From Dicyema japonicum (Eukaryota > Dicyemida > Rhombozoa > Dicyemidae), in NCBI GenBank assembly GCA_011109175.1, contig RDEW01000001.1, positions 799,730 to 842,113 of the forward strand: a stretch of 42,384 bases of DNA, given 5' to 3'. This document shows positions 19,465-30,117 of this stretch, piece after piece. The translations under genes and the position numbers were made by a program. Position 1 is the stretch's first letter. The number at the start of each line of letters is the position of its first letter. The notes below the pieces were generated by a model. It was given only the letters and a program-made list of their open reading frames with translations. It ran no database searches and was not told the origin of the DNA.

Positions 19465-20556
19465 TCAATGCTTAATTCGTTCATTATCACTGATTTCATC
19501 AGAAAGTAACGTGGTGATAGAAAAGTAGGTTTTTATTGGAGAAATGGCATTGTTTGCTGATTCTAATTTGCTTATTCGACGTGGGACTAAGCATGTCATC
19601 TCTTTGTTTTTAAGTTTCGATTTTACAAAAATCTGATCAAATCTGTAACGTTCAAATATTTCCATTCGTTCAGGCTATGAAATTGACTTTAAATCATTTT
19701 CTATTTTCTTTAAAACCTCTTTTGGAGGAATTCGTGGATCATATCCTTCTGAATGTTTTCTAAAGACTTCCCAATGATTAGCAAATGTCATTATATCCTT
19801 GGTTTCTGGACATTCTTCGACAATCTGTGGTTCAGGGTTAACGGTTGAAGTGACAGAGTCCGCATTTGAGTTTCTAGCCAGCTTTCTTGATACTTTAAGC
19901 CTGAGTTTTGCGAGATTAGTGAACTTTGGAATTCTCAATTTTGTAGCTGGACCATCCACCTTGACTTCTAGTTCAAAGTTGAGCACATGGTCATTCTTTG
20001 AGCCACAATATTCACTCAACTCCTTCAAAGTGACTTTTTCCGGCATCTCATTTTGATTGTGAAATATCCTAATCTTTCGTTACATTTTTCCGACAAAAAC
20101 CTTTAGAGAACCGGCGGGAAAGTATTTGAGGCAGATATGTTTCTTCAACGTACCAATGGTAGTCTCAGAAGGAAATAAAAGCACGTGCCAGTTGACCTAA
20201 ATTTTTATGGAATTCAAATTACATTAAAATTAGCTCTTGGCTCAGATTTTGCTGATTTCACTTTAGAGCCGAATTTGATGAAGCGATAACTCACGTAAAT
20301 CTTGTTGTGGAATCGTTCCTTAAGCTTCAGTCGAGGATCATCACTCTCTGAGTCCAAAATCATCATTTTAACGAACATGTCGAGAGATCTGGATGATTTT
20401 CTAAAATAAGAAACTTAAAGTACTTTGCTGGATGATTCTAGCGATATTTCTTAGTACTGAGTCCTCTCTAAATCGTAATTAGGCGGAACTACTTCAAACT
20501 GATTGTTGTTAAGACAACGCTTCAGATTGGACAGTTCACTGACGTCCTTAGATGAT
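19465..20556 (-). CDS. Multi-exon gene, ubiquitin-fold (RAWUL-like?) protein, N-terminus missing
   Basis: Read from 20556 down, the exons are 20556-20458, 20400-20223, 20196-20084, 20068-19717 and 19674-19465. The introns are 57, 26, 15 and 42 bp, and all phases agree. The first exon has an acceptor (GCATTTCAG) but no start. The protein includes VSELSNLKRCLNNNQFEVVP, then ERFHNKIYVSYRFIKFGSKV, then VLLFPSETTIGTLKKHICLK and LPE-type strand MPEKVTLKELSEYCGSKNDH. It ends after FERYRFDQIFVKSKLKNKE with a stop at 19465. The middle has the spacing of a RAWUL/ubiquitin-like fold as in Polycomb PCGF proteins, but no RING finger is visible, so this is tentative. Without the 15-bp and 42-bp introns, TAA (20080-20082) and TAG (19675-19677) stop the frame. 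An intron of 48 or 54 bp could replace the 15-bp one. Confidence 0.55.
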
Positions 20557-21120
20557 CTGAAATGCAATTTTCACAAACTGGGAGATAAAATAATTTTAAT
20601 AAGTCATAAAATAGTATTAAACACACAGAACAATTACTGCGGTTAACTCAATGACAATAAATCAACTTTAACATAAATTAAACTGACAAAACACGTGCTT
20701 AACGGGCAAAGCATGATTTATGAGCGCTTTTATACAAACAGCAAAATGTGAAGTGATAAATCGAATATAATACAGGAATGAGGACAATCTGAAGAAGAAA
20801 TTGGGTTTATCATGATTTTACAACAAATTGAACAGTTCAGAAGACTCTCAATGTCCCGAGAGAACAGTGAACGGATATCCATAGATTCGGAGAATTAACG
20901 CTGGTAGATATATTTTATAATGCTCAGTTGACGCAAGTTCGATAACCGCATTATTTCACCAATAAAATACGATATTGGCTAATCACTCAGTTCTTAAATA
21001 GTCTACATCCACCTGCAGTTAACTCCTCAAATTGATGTGATAATATGAACGAGAAAATACTATATTTTGTCTAATTTTTGTGGTTATCTTATAACCACAA
21101 TTTACTTTGAATTAAAATTA
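20557..21120. other. Upstream region of the minus-strand gene
   Basis: It should contain the missing first exon(s) of the gene below. A short plus-strand frame MILQQIEQFRRLSMSRENSE (about 20813-20898) is open, but it is too short to call. No repeat is recognised. Confidence 0.3.
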
Positions 21121-21121
21121 N

Positions 21122-21560
21122 GGGTCATCCCGTCAGGTCTCTTTCCATCTCGATCGAGACCCACTGGTTCAAGCTGTGCCTTCTTCTTCGACATCGTCTA
21201 ATACAACCTAGATGAGGATTTCCATCGCCTTTTAAAGAGCCACCAAAGACATAAACAATTTCTCCAGATTGTCGTTTTCAAAAAAAGGTTTCCAGGTTGT
21301 GATGTTAACCCACAGATCTATTATGTTTTGGAAAAGTTGAGAACTATCATTAAGATCAAAGTCATTCAATTGTAAACTGGAAAACTAGGAGAACTAAAGT
21401 CGGAGGTGAGCAGTTCATTTTTGAATCAGTAGACGTGGAAACTACTTGAGTCATTTGAGGCAGAACACTGACCCTGCAGAACCACATTGGATCACTTATC
21501 GGGAGGAAATGGATAATGGAGAAAGGAACTGGCTTATTTTCCTTACAAATCGTCAGGGGA
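21122..21560 (-). pseudogene. [16 protein letters not shown] fragment, duplicate of 23307-23760
   Basis: After the N at 21121, the sequence from gggtcatcccgtcaggtctc onward is nearly identical to 23307-23760, minus an internal 113-bp duplication present there. The minus strand encodes part of the LINE C-terminal region ([19 protein letters not shown] side). Because it starts exactly at an N, it may be a misassembled duplicate. Confidence 0.65.
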
Positions 21561-21782
21561 AATATATGATTTATTTGATTAATTTTGGATTTTAATAAAT
21601 CGTAAATTTATCACTTTAAATTTTAGTTGATCCTGATTTTGTATTGAAAAATAATAAAATTTTGAAAATTATTAAGCATACGTCATATTTTGAAATTAAT
21701 ACACAAGAATGAAAATTTGTCACATTTGTGACTGACATTTTTTTTGTTCGTAGGCCTACTGATTGTCACTCAATAACCTTTT

Positions 21783-22190
21783 TTGTGTAGCTGCGATTTT
21801 ATGGAAATTAGCCCAAGAGATCGAAGGCCCCCACAAGGCGCATGCATAGGAAATGAGAAGAGAAGATTCTTTTACTTTCTCGGTAAAAGAATCTCAGTTG
21901 AAAACAAGGGGATAGTAGTGAAACCTGGAATACCTAATTGGGAAATACGCGAGAGACAAATCGAATGTGTCCAAGAAAATTCGTCCCTTTCGACGGCTTT
22001 CCTGTTTTCAATGTTAATCAGATGTTTGCAGGTTTCCATAATTTGGAATCGAATTGTGATTTATGTGTTAGCCTGGTCTATCTCAGAATTTCCATCACTT
22101 ATTTTTCAATTGAAGTGGACCCAAGTGGATCCCATTTTACTTTTCTTAATAATAAATGGATGTGTCAGTCTTTCAATAGAGTGTGCTTAA
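21783..22190 (+). other. 135-codon open frame, unrecognised
   Basis: A complete frame from ATG to TAA begins MCSCDFMEISPRDRRPPQGA. Its second half is hydrophobic (for example IVIYVLAWSISEF), suggesting membrane segments. An overlapping frame (21938-22219) is equally open and reads FPVFNVNQMFAGFHNLESNC. Which frame is real, if either, cannot be settled, and a frame switch by a short intron near 21990 is possible. No family is recognised. Confidence 0.3.
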
Positions 22191-22341
22191 TTTTAAGTAG
22201 TATTTTGCCATTCATTTAGGTTCTTTTGGTTAAACTGTCGTCTTCTGCTGACTTTCATTTCCCATCAAATTTACGAATTACTTTTCTGACATCGACAATG
22301 CATGTAGATTATTCAAACGATTGCCAGAAAGTAAAATTAAN

Positions 22342-22740
22342 AAGTATTTATCGACGAACTATGCACACTGGCAACTAGCAAATATAAATCTAAGAAACTG
22401 AATTTTTCGAGTTGCACGTGTCTTGTTTTGGCCAAAAGATACAATGAAAAGAGAGAGGTGGGAGTTATTGAATATATCCTCAAAATTCATGAACGATGCG
22501 ATGGAAGCAAACCATTAGTGAACTCAGGGATATCGAGAATGACTCCTATACAAATCGAAGAGAACCTAAGAGCTCTAAAAGCGAGAAGACTTTACGACGA
22601 AACCGACAAAATCGCAACCTTGGGCGTCCCTCGACAGTCAGTATTCCGCGTAGTGTTCTACAAATGACAAGAAAATCTCAAACTCTCGAATAGTTCATGT
22701 AAACCTTATCTATCCTAAGTCTTCCGTGAATTCACCATGT
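22342..22740 (+). repeat. Dispersed repeat R1, copy 2
   Basis: Directly after the N at 22341 comes the second copy of the repeat at 15557-15960. The open frame 22428-22667 begins MAKRYNEKREVGVIEYILK and is intact here. It encodes an unrecognised basic protein segment ending VPRQSVFRVVFYK. Confidence 0.7.
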
Positions 22741-22792
22741 GTTTCAATTTTTTGATTAAAGCCTATTATTTAACAAAGAAACAAATGTTAGT

Positions 22793-23770
22793 TGAGGAAG
22801 TCGGCTGCGTGGATCGCGAACGAGTTCCCTTGGAGTATGGCTATTCCAATTTTTTGTCTCAGCCATAACCCTTCTCGTTGATTTTTTTTCTGGCAACCAT
22901 TCCTCCGAGTTCGCGCAAGAACTCAGCCGTCATTAGACCAACAGCTCCGATGACTCGACCGCAACAGGAGTAAATCGGGGATCGCGAACGAGTTCCCTTG
23001 GAGTATGGCGATTCTAATCTTTTGTCTCAGCCATAACCCTTCTCGTTGATTTTTTTTCTGGCAACCATTCCTCCGAGTTCGCGCAAGAACTCAGCCGTCA
23101 TTAGACCAACAGCTCCGATGACTCGACCGCAACAGGAGTAAATCGGTACCGGTCCCCGAGGCAAGAATATTTCTTGCTTTTTAGGTTTTCCGCCATCGAA
23201 GCAACTGCTCCAGATGTCTGAACCGATTTGAAAAGATTCTGCTTGAAAATGTGTCAACACAAGTCGCGTCCCAGACCAAAGATTTTCCAGATGTGTAAGG
23301 GAAAAGGGTCATCCCGTCAGGTCTCTTTCCATCTCGATCGAGACCCACTGGTTCAAGCTGTGCCTTCTTCTTCGACATCGTCTAATACAACCTAGATGAG
23401 GATTTCCATCGCCTTTTAAAGAGCCACCAAAGACATAAACAATTTCTCGATCGAGACCCACTGGTTCAAGCTGTGCCTTCTTCTTCGACATCGTCTAATA
23501 CAACCTAGCTGAGGATTTCCATCGCCTTTTAAAGAGCCACCAAAGACATAAACAATTTCTCCAGATTGTCGTTTTCAAAAAAAGGTTTCCAGGTTGTGAT
23601 GTTAACCCACAGATCTATTATGTCCTGGAAAAGTTGAGAACTATCATTAAGATCAAAGTCATTCAATTGTAAACTGGAAAACTAGGAGAACTAAAGTCGG
23701 AAGTGAGCAGTTCATTTTTGAATCAGTAGACGTGGAAACTACTTGAGTCATTGGAGGCAGAATATCAACT
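22793..23770 (-). pseudogene. LINE C-terminal region ([12 protein letters not shown] family)
   Basis: On the minus strand it reads [20 protein letters not shown], then [20 protein letters not shown], then GAVGLMTAEFLRELGGMVAR. It ends GNSFAIHAADFLN and a stop near 22800. This matches the conserved end of a metazoan RT family (pattern DGKRPDG.TL.P...GK.L.WD.T.VDT, later GP.A..F..ELG). Two internal tandem duplications (168 bp from 22811, 113 bp from 23333) and frameshifts disrupt it. It probably belongs with the N-terminal half seen at 4740-5260. Confidence 0.7.
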
Positions 23771-23784
23771 AGTAGTATCTACAA

Positions 23785-24062
23785 CAAGTGTATGTGATTT
23801 ACATTAGCAAAGATGTGCTAGATGCCCTGTGGAGGCTATTTGGGCATGTACTAAGAATGAACCCGGACGTAACCGTTAACAAAGCGATAGAAGATTACTT
23901 TGACAGTCGCGAAAAACCCTTCCACAGACGACCTAGATCGAGACTTCCGAATGCCTTAAACAAAATATTAAATCATGTGAGACAAAATTTAAATACGGGG
24001 GACGACCTGGACGAATTGAGATCACTCGCATTTGAAAGATGAAGATGGAAAAGACTAACTAT
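23785..24062 (+). pseudogene. LINE RT C-terminus
   Basis: The plus frame reads LWRLFGHVLRMNPDVTVNKA, then RPRSRLPNALNKILNHV, then DDLDELRSLAFER before a stop, with WKWKRL beyond it. This is the classic C-terminus of LINE endonuclease-RT proteins (LFGHVLRM ... DLDELR.LA.DR..W..L). Confidence 0.7.
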
Positions 24063-24150
24063 AAATGTGGTTTCTTTGAGTTTTGCACATGTTGGCTATA
24101 ATCATTATGGCTTTCGTGAAAGTGCCTTAATAATACGACGATTTAATTTA

Positions 24151-24332
24151 ACCATCACAAATCCTATCTCTGTAGAAAATTTGAATAACTTTCAATTGGC
24201 TTATAGGCTATTCACAAACTTTCCAATCCACATTGGGTTAACCATCACAAATCCTATCTCTGTAGAAAATTAGAATAACTTTCAATTGGTTTATAGGCTA
24301 TTCACAAACTTTCCAATCCACATTGGGATGCC
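24151..24332. repeat. 90-bp tandem duplication
   Basis: The block accatcacaaatcctatctc through ttccaatccacattggg occurs at 24151 and 24241 with about two differences. Confidence 0.9.
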
Positions 24333-24739
24333 AGAACGAAAAACACTTTGTCTACAGAGCCTTAAGTCTTGTTTACATCAATCCACGAAACGATTAGTTT
24401 GTTTCAACAATGACTATTTATGTAATGATTAATTAAGACTTGCTCCTTCGCACCATGAAACATCCTCTTTGCACATAATTTATTATCAGAAATTATTTTG
24501 GACACTTCCAAATAATCGGTAAGTTTTGAGTTGACAATTGTGTATCCGATTTATACAATATAGTTATACATGCCTTTTACAAATGAGTCTGATAATAGTG
24601 CCTGATATTGTCACAACATGTGGCCAATCATCCTCCTGAAAGCATTTTCCGCAACCCATATCCTATCAATCAAAGTCCTTATAGTCGATTCAAAGTAGGC
24701 AACACTGATGAATTGAAAAAGAACTTGTTAAACCTAAAC
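24333..24739. other. Intergenic with one short open frame
   Basis: A 62-codon frame starts at 24608 with MSQHVANHPPESIFRNPYPI. Its last third lies inside dispersed repeat R2. No family is recognised. Confidence 0.3.
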
Positions 24740-25275
24740 ATCACAACTGATTCCGCCTGTCGGTCACTCAAAGAACTGATTACCACATATAGTTGAAGAA
24801 GTAGTTTAGAGCGAAACCATATTTGTTGGCCTACTTAGTGTTTGCATGGTTCTGGAAGATTCAGTTTATTGCTGACTTCAGCACGTGTGCGATTTCTGAC
24901 TCATTTAGACAATATTCTATAGAAGAGACAGTGGTTTGTCGATATTATTAACGTATTCAATTTTAAAGTAACTCGCTAGAAATGTTATGAAAGCAGTAAC
25001 TCGACATCTATTTTGTGCTGATTTTCACCTTCATCTCAATAATCAAGGCGGGGGATTTAAAAAAGTCGCTTGAATATTATCTACCTGGGTATATCAAAAC
25101 CTTCGATAACTCTATAATTATTCCGAGGTTTCTAATCAACTGCCTGATTGATTTATCTGTCCTCAACTGGATTCTTGGTCTGTTCCTTTCGTTTAGGGAG
25201 AATTATTAATTTTTTGAAAACAAATGCTATCAGCATCTTATATTTCGGAAAAAAATAGATACTTCTTACATAATG
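24740..25275 (+). repeat. Dispersed repeat R2, copy 1 (other copy 38620-39200)
   Basis: Blocks such as gattccgcctgtcggtc, gaagaagtagtttagagcga, gcctacttagtgtttgcatg and atagatacttcttacataat occur in the same order at 38620-39200, with insertions and deletions. The element is not identified. Copy 2 has a longer frame (38702-38998) beginning MLAYLVFAWFWKIQFITDFS. Confidence 0.65.
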
Positions 25276-25404
25276 TAAAAAATATGGAGCTACGTGTTTG
25301 GACAAGAAAAAATATATAAACGATATAGTAGAAAAAGGCATATCAGTCACTTTGCCTGGCAATGCGAATATATAATTATATGGAAAATGCTTCAAATACA
25401 TTAT

Positions 25405-25640
25405 TCACTGATGCACCTGAAGTTTGTTGGCCATATTCTAAAAATGCACCCAAGCACGTCAACAGATGTCATCACAGAGAAGTACTTTGCAGGATCTGGG
25501 AAAAGATCCCTTATACATACAATTACGACACTTCTTAACCCTTTGTTACACTGAGGTTCAAGATGCTGAAGTAAACAGTATGTTTCAGAAACTAAATATA
25601 GAATATAACTGAGGATTCCTGCGATAAACTGATCAGGTAA
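25405..25640 (+). pseudogene. LINE RT C-terminus
   Basis: It reads LKFVGHILKMHPSTSTDVIT, then EKYFAGSGKRS and TLLNPLLH before a stop. This is the GHVLRM-type C-terminal block, followed by decayed sequence. Confidence 0.6.
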
Positions 25641-26420
25641 GATAACATCGCCTTCACACAGTTAAGTTACCACAGACCACTAGTAAAAACATTGTTCATG
25701 TGGTATAGAACGATAGAACCAGGATAAATCTCACTCAAGATACTCGGGTGAGTTTTTAAGAACATCATTTCGTTTAATTTTAACACAAACTTTTCTTTGG
25801 TCCACTATCTGCAAAAAGAATAGAATAATTAGACATACGGGGAACTGAAAAATCTGTTTCTTGGGTAAAATATACCTCTTCAATTGTGAAAATCTGTTTC
25901 TTGAGGAAATATAACTTGTTCGTGAAGTAAGTCATTTTCATAAGTCAATATTACTAAATTTATTTTATCATATGTTAAGGAGTCCCATGAAGAGAAGATC
26001 TCTCAAGAACATTATCGGGATATATAGTGATTGTCTTACACAAACTCGTTTTCTGCGTCCCGTATATAAGTTGGTAAAACATAGCTTCATTTTGGGTTAA
26101 GTCGAGCGTCACATAATTTCGTAGTAAAAATTTTTCATGACACCGATTGTATATCAAACAAGAACAATCACGGGAATTCCCTTATATGCGGATGTGAGTG
26201 TATGTGATACTCGCCCTCCAATTTAATAGTTAAAGTAATAAACAAGAAAGAAAAAATAGCTTACAATAACTGTAAGCACTATAATAAAATAGTATTTTTA
26301 GACTGAAAACAAGCGCTTGTTCAAAACTCATGAAGTAGCAATAGTGCACTATAACATGATTCTATAATACTTAATATCCACATTTTCCAATATGGAAGTC
26401 ACCTCGCGTCCCCATTTTTA
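25641..26420. other. Intergenic, AT-rich
   Basis: A 60-codon minus frame (26157-25975, with RNYVTLDLTQNEAMFYQLIY) is open but not recognised. Nothing else is seen. This is the upstream region of the small gene at 26424. Confidence 0.35.
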
Positions 26421-26423
26421 GAG

Positions 26424-26829
26424 ATGTCGGATAAAAAAAGATGTAAGTTTTGCATTCATCATCCGAAACTTGTAAAAAATGTTAAACGATTTTTGTTTTT
26501 ACAGTATGTTTTTTCGACTTAAATAAAGTTTTTCGATTTCTTTTCGACAAAATATTAACTTTTTATTCAGAGTTCGGATTACTGTATGCTTGGACACTTG
26601 TGATCCAGAAAATTCTTGAGTTCCGAGATAACTTTAGCGACGAAAACAAAGGATTGAGTAATGTTGCACTGCAGGAATGTTTTAATCTCAATATCCACAA
26701 AAAATAATCAACTTTAAAAATTTGATATACGAAGTATCAGATACTCTAAATTTTAGATTTGGCTCTCGGCTGTTACAAATTTTGAAGGAACGTCGACAAG
26801 TCTACATTGAGGAGGAACAAGGGAGTTAA
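26424..26829 (+). CDS. Small gene, three exons, 93-residue protein of unknown function
   Basis: The exons are 26424-26442, 26505-26678 and 26741-26829, totalling 282 nt with a stop at 26827-26829. Intron 1 (26443-26504, 62 bp) has a consensus donor GTAAGT and acceptor TTTTTACAG. Intron 2 (26679-26740, 62 bp) is GTTTTAATC...GAAGTATCAG. The protein starts MSDKKRLCFFDLNKVFRFLF. It then has a hydrophobic stretch near YSEFGLLYAWTLVIQKILEF and ends LKERRQVYIEEEQGS. The hydrophobic stretch could be one membrane helix or a helical core. No family is recognised. The phase agreement of two introns and the sensible composition support a real gene. An alternative acceptor 6 bp upstream (GAAG) is also in phase. 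Confidence 0.55.
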
Positions 26830-26984
26830 TAGTTAATTTCAAAACTAAGGAAATTAATAAAATTTTCAATTCTTAGAGGTTTCTTAGATTTTATTAGCAG
26901 TCAATAAGAAATAGAGGTTGAGGTGGTAAACTGAGTTTAAGGTGGTAACGACATCTCTACTGCACAAATGTCTTAAACGCACTA

Positions 26985-29340
26985 GAAGCGCTTGGAGGAG
27001 CTTAATATAACATCTCTCAATGTAAGAATGATCAGCAAGGAGTGGAAAAGAAACTTGTTATGTTCGGATCAAAGAAAAAATGGTGCAGACGTGGGATACA
27101 TACAAGAGACAAAAGTATAGGTTGGAATGGACGAGATACATGGAGAATATAAACTTATTTTACTACCATTGTCATCGAGACACTATGGACAGGGGTTTGC
27201 TGTGCACAAGAAACTTGTTCGTGAAATACATCGCTGTTGGAGTGTAAACGACAGAAACAGCACACTGCAAATACGGGTTGGGGTCAAACGCACATCAAGG
27301 GCCCTTATCTCAATTATAAATGTTTATGCACCCAACAGTGGAAAAGATTCGGACGAACTTGAAGCTTTCTACATGCAGGTGTCGAGGACATATGCCGAAC
27401 TGGAATCGTCTTTTCTAGTCGTCATTGCCGGAGACTAGAATGCTAAAGCAGAAGTACGTCGGGAACATGAGTCGACTATCGGAAGACACGGAAGAGAGAT
27501 CAGGAAACTGCCGCGGCCTCTGCTGATAAATTTCTGCCGGGCATTTGGTCTATTCCTGTGTAACACTGCGTTTGCGCATGCTGCAAAATATAAGACTACC
27601 TGGACGAGCAGCAGAAGAAATGAATTTGGGGCCATGTGATGATTTACAATCAGATTGATTACATTCTTAGTAAACAAAAAATAGAACACTATTACAGGAC
27701 TTGAGATCATACAAAGAGGCCGTCGTGGAAAGAGACCACAAGTTCGTCGTGGGCATGTTTGATATTACAAGTCGCTATGCACGCATTTTGGAACAGAGCC
27801 ATCTCAAATCATACGGAAAGGATTCTATCGAGCACTAGGATACAGAGAAAAATCAAAAAATTAAAAATTGAACATGTTGTGACGTTTTGGATGCCAGACT
27901 AAAATTAGTGAAGAATCTAATAGATTGTGCGCAGATGTTCTGGCAATGCGCCTGCTTAAGAAGAGGAATCAAAAGGGTAAACTAAAAAATCATGATACAA
28001 AGGGAATATGATTTTTGACGCTAAGTAACAAGCCGAACTTATTGCTGCTAATTTTGAACAACTCTTTGACGTTGACGAGGAAAAGGTGTACCTAATCACA
28101 GGTAATGAAGGAAATTTTTTAAATGAAATCACGTTAGCAGAAGTTGTGAAAGCAATAGAGAGACTGAAGTGGAATCACTCGTCAGGACAGATGGTATAAG
28201 TTCTGAGTTACTGAAGTACGACCCAAAAACACTGATGGAAATCGTGGCCAAATTATTAAACGAAATGCTTGAAACTAACGACCTACTTCCGTTGGGCAAA
28301 GAAATTCTGATGCCGATTCAAAAACCAAATAAAAAGACGGGCCCTGTGGAAAACCTGCCCTCAGTCATCCTACTCAATTTGCAAAGAAACATCCTTGCAC
28401 GTGTGCAAGAGCCTGTGAATGAATTCCTGTCATCGAGCCACAGTGGATTCAGGATAGGCAGATCTACCGCTGATGTGGTCTGGGGGCAGCTGGCGTTGTG
28501 CCACTTACCAAAGATTTGAGAGTGCGACTACAATTTTGGGGATCGACATGTCGAGAGTTTTCGACACAATTCTCCGACGAAAGCTTATTGATGCTATGCG
28601 GGGATTCCATAATAGGGATTCTGTCAGGATGATAGAAGTTTTATTGTCGAACACAGAACAGACGGTACGAGTTGAAAGTACGTCGTCTAGAAATTTGTCG
28701 ACGACTGTGGAGGATTCCCTTTCCATTTTGCTGATTGTGGTATACTTGGAAGTAGCACTGCGTGGTCTTAGAAAATTTTATAATTGCTGATGATTTGGAT
28801 TTCGTATCAGAAAATAAAGCGACCTTGAGGCGGTTACTTGACGTTGCCCCTGCAGAGCTTGAAAAATGGTTTCTTACTGTGAATAAAAATAAAACTGAAA
28901 TTGTGGAAATCATACGCACTCGATAAGGATTGGAAAAAAGCTGGAGTACTATCCGCGGTCGCACTGAACAGGATGAAGACAGATTGGTGGATAACAGACC
29001 GTTGACGATCGTGCTTCGTTTGCGATTCTATAATTCTTTCGTGAAGCCGGTCCTTTTATATAACTCTTCCTGCTGGGGAGGATCTCGGTATCAGAAACCA
29101 AAAATCTTAACTCCCTACACGAAGGCAATTACGAATACTTTGCGGGGTACAATGTCCGACACGTATCAAAAATGAGGCACTGTACCAAAAGTGCTTAACG
29201 CGACCTGCCCACATCACTTGCAAGTTTGGAAATGGAAGAATATTTTGCTGCAAGTTGAAAGAAATATCGGGGGAGCTCGCACTACGCAACCGGGGAAGCT
29301 AAATGAGGATCTCAAGACAATCAACTAGAGGCTCTTAAGA
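26985..29340 (+). pseudogene. Endonuclease-RT LINE, long decayed copy A
   Basis: Endonuclease parts are NITSLNVRMISKEWKR with ADVGYIQET near the start, then ISIINVYAPNSGKDS (about 27310-27350), IAGD-NAKAE at a stop replacing GDFNAK (27425-27440), and TIGRHGREI. RT parts are HSGFRIGRSTADVVW (28438-28480), LGIDMSRVFDTILRRKLID (28535-28590), a lost motif B, ADDLDFVSENKATLRRLLD (28785-28845) with the catalytic DD, and WFLTVNKNKTEIVEI. The C-terminus follows with RLRFYNSFVKPVLLYN (29017-29065). Stops and frameshifts occur throughout. Together these are the full endonuclease-RT order of a non-LTR element. It is collinear with copy B at 30116-31718. Confidence 0.75.
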
Positions 29341-29390
29341 GGGGAGGAAGGAAACCGAAAACACTTTATTCAACAAGAATTAGGAGTTAG

Positions 29391-30117
29391 TTTGGAGGTT
29401 ATTAACAAGTCCGCCTTTGCTGGCTTATTAAGGACTCTTCCGATGCACCCTATCTCCAATTTATTCTCTTCCAAGCGTCGGATCCCCTTGATATTCTTTT
29501 CCACAATATTTTTGACTGGTGCAAGAATCTTGTCATATTCCGTACTTAGGAAATCTTCAGCTTTTTTCCCGATTGTCAAATTTATTGCTGATCTTCCCGA
29601 CTTTTCCATGAGTAACATTATTTTATCCTTTTGCCGAGTGAAGAACTACGCTTCACACGCGAATAGTAGCTCTGGTAGGATAATCCTTATGAAAATAAAC
29701 AACAAGGTCTCCAAGCTTACAAAGGAGTACGTCGTGAACATGAGTTGACTATCGGAGACAGAGAAGGGTTTGGAAGTTATTAACAAGTCCGCCTTTGCTG
29801 GCTGGACTCTTCCGATGCACCCTATCTCCAATTTATTCTCTTCCAAACGTCGGATCCCCTTGATATTCTTTTCCACAATATTTTTGACTGGTTCAAGAAT
29901 CTTGTCATATTCCGTACTTAGGACATCTTCAGCTTTTTTCCCGATTGTCAAATTTATTGCTGATCTTCCCAACTTTTCCATGAGTAACATTATTTTATCC
30001 TTTTGCAGAGTGAAAAACTACGCCTCACACGCGAATAGTAGCTCTGGTAGGATAATCCTTATGAAAATAAACAAAAAGGTCTCCAAGCTTACAAAAGAGT
30101 ACGTCGTGAACATGAGT
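29391..30117. repeat. 378-bp tandem duplication; minus-strand ORF1-like frame
   Basis: The block beginning tttggaggttattaacaagt occurs at 29391 and 29769, and the second copy lacks about 12 bp. Each copy ends with about 30 bp (gtacgtcgtgaacatgagtt ...) that match LINE copy A at 27453. The duplication therefore includes the junction with LINE copy B. The minus strand of each unit encodes MLLMEKSGRSAINLTIGKKA through EENKLEIGCIGRV and NKPAKADLLITS. The end of this resembles the C-terminal part of LINE ORF1 proteins (R.N..I.GI.RV...KPRPLLIT), but only loosely. Confidence 0.75.

Noticed and set aside
27435-28964. Minus-strand frames over 27435-27710, 28505-28726 and 28641-28964
   Set aside because: All are antisense to LINE copy A, which carries recognisable endonuclease and RT motifs on the plus strand.
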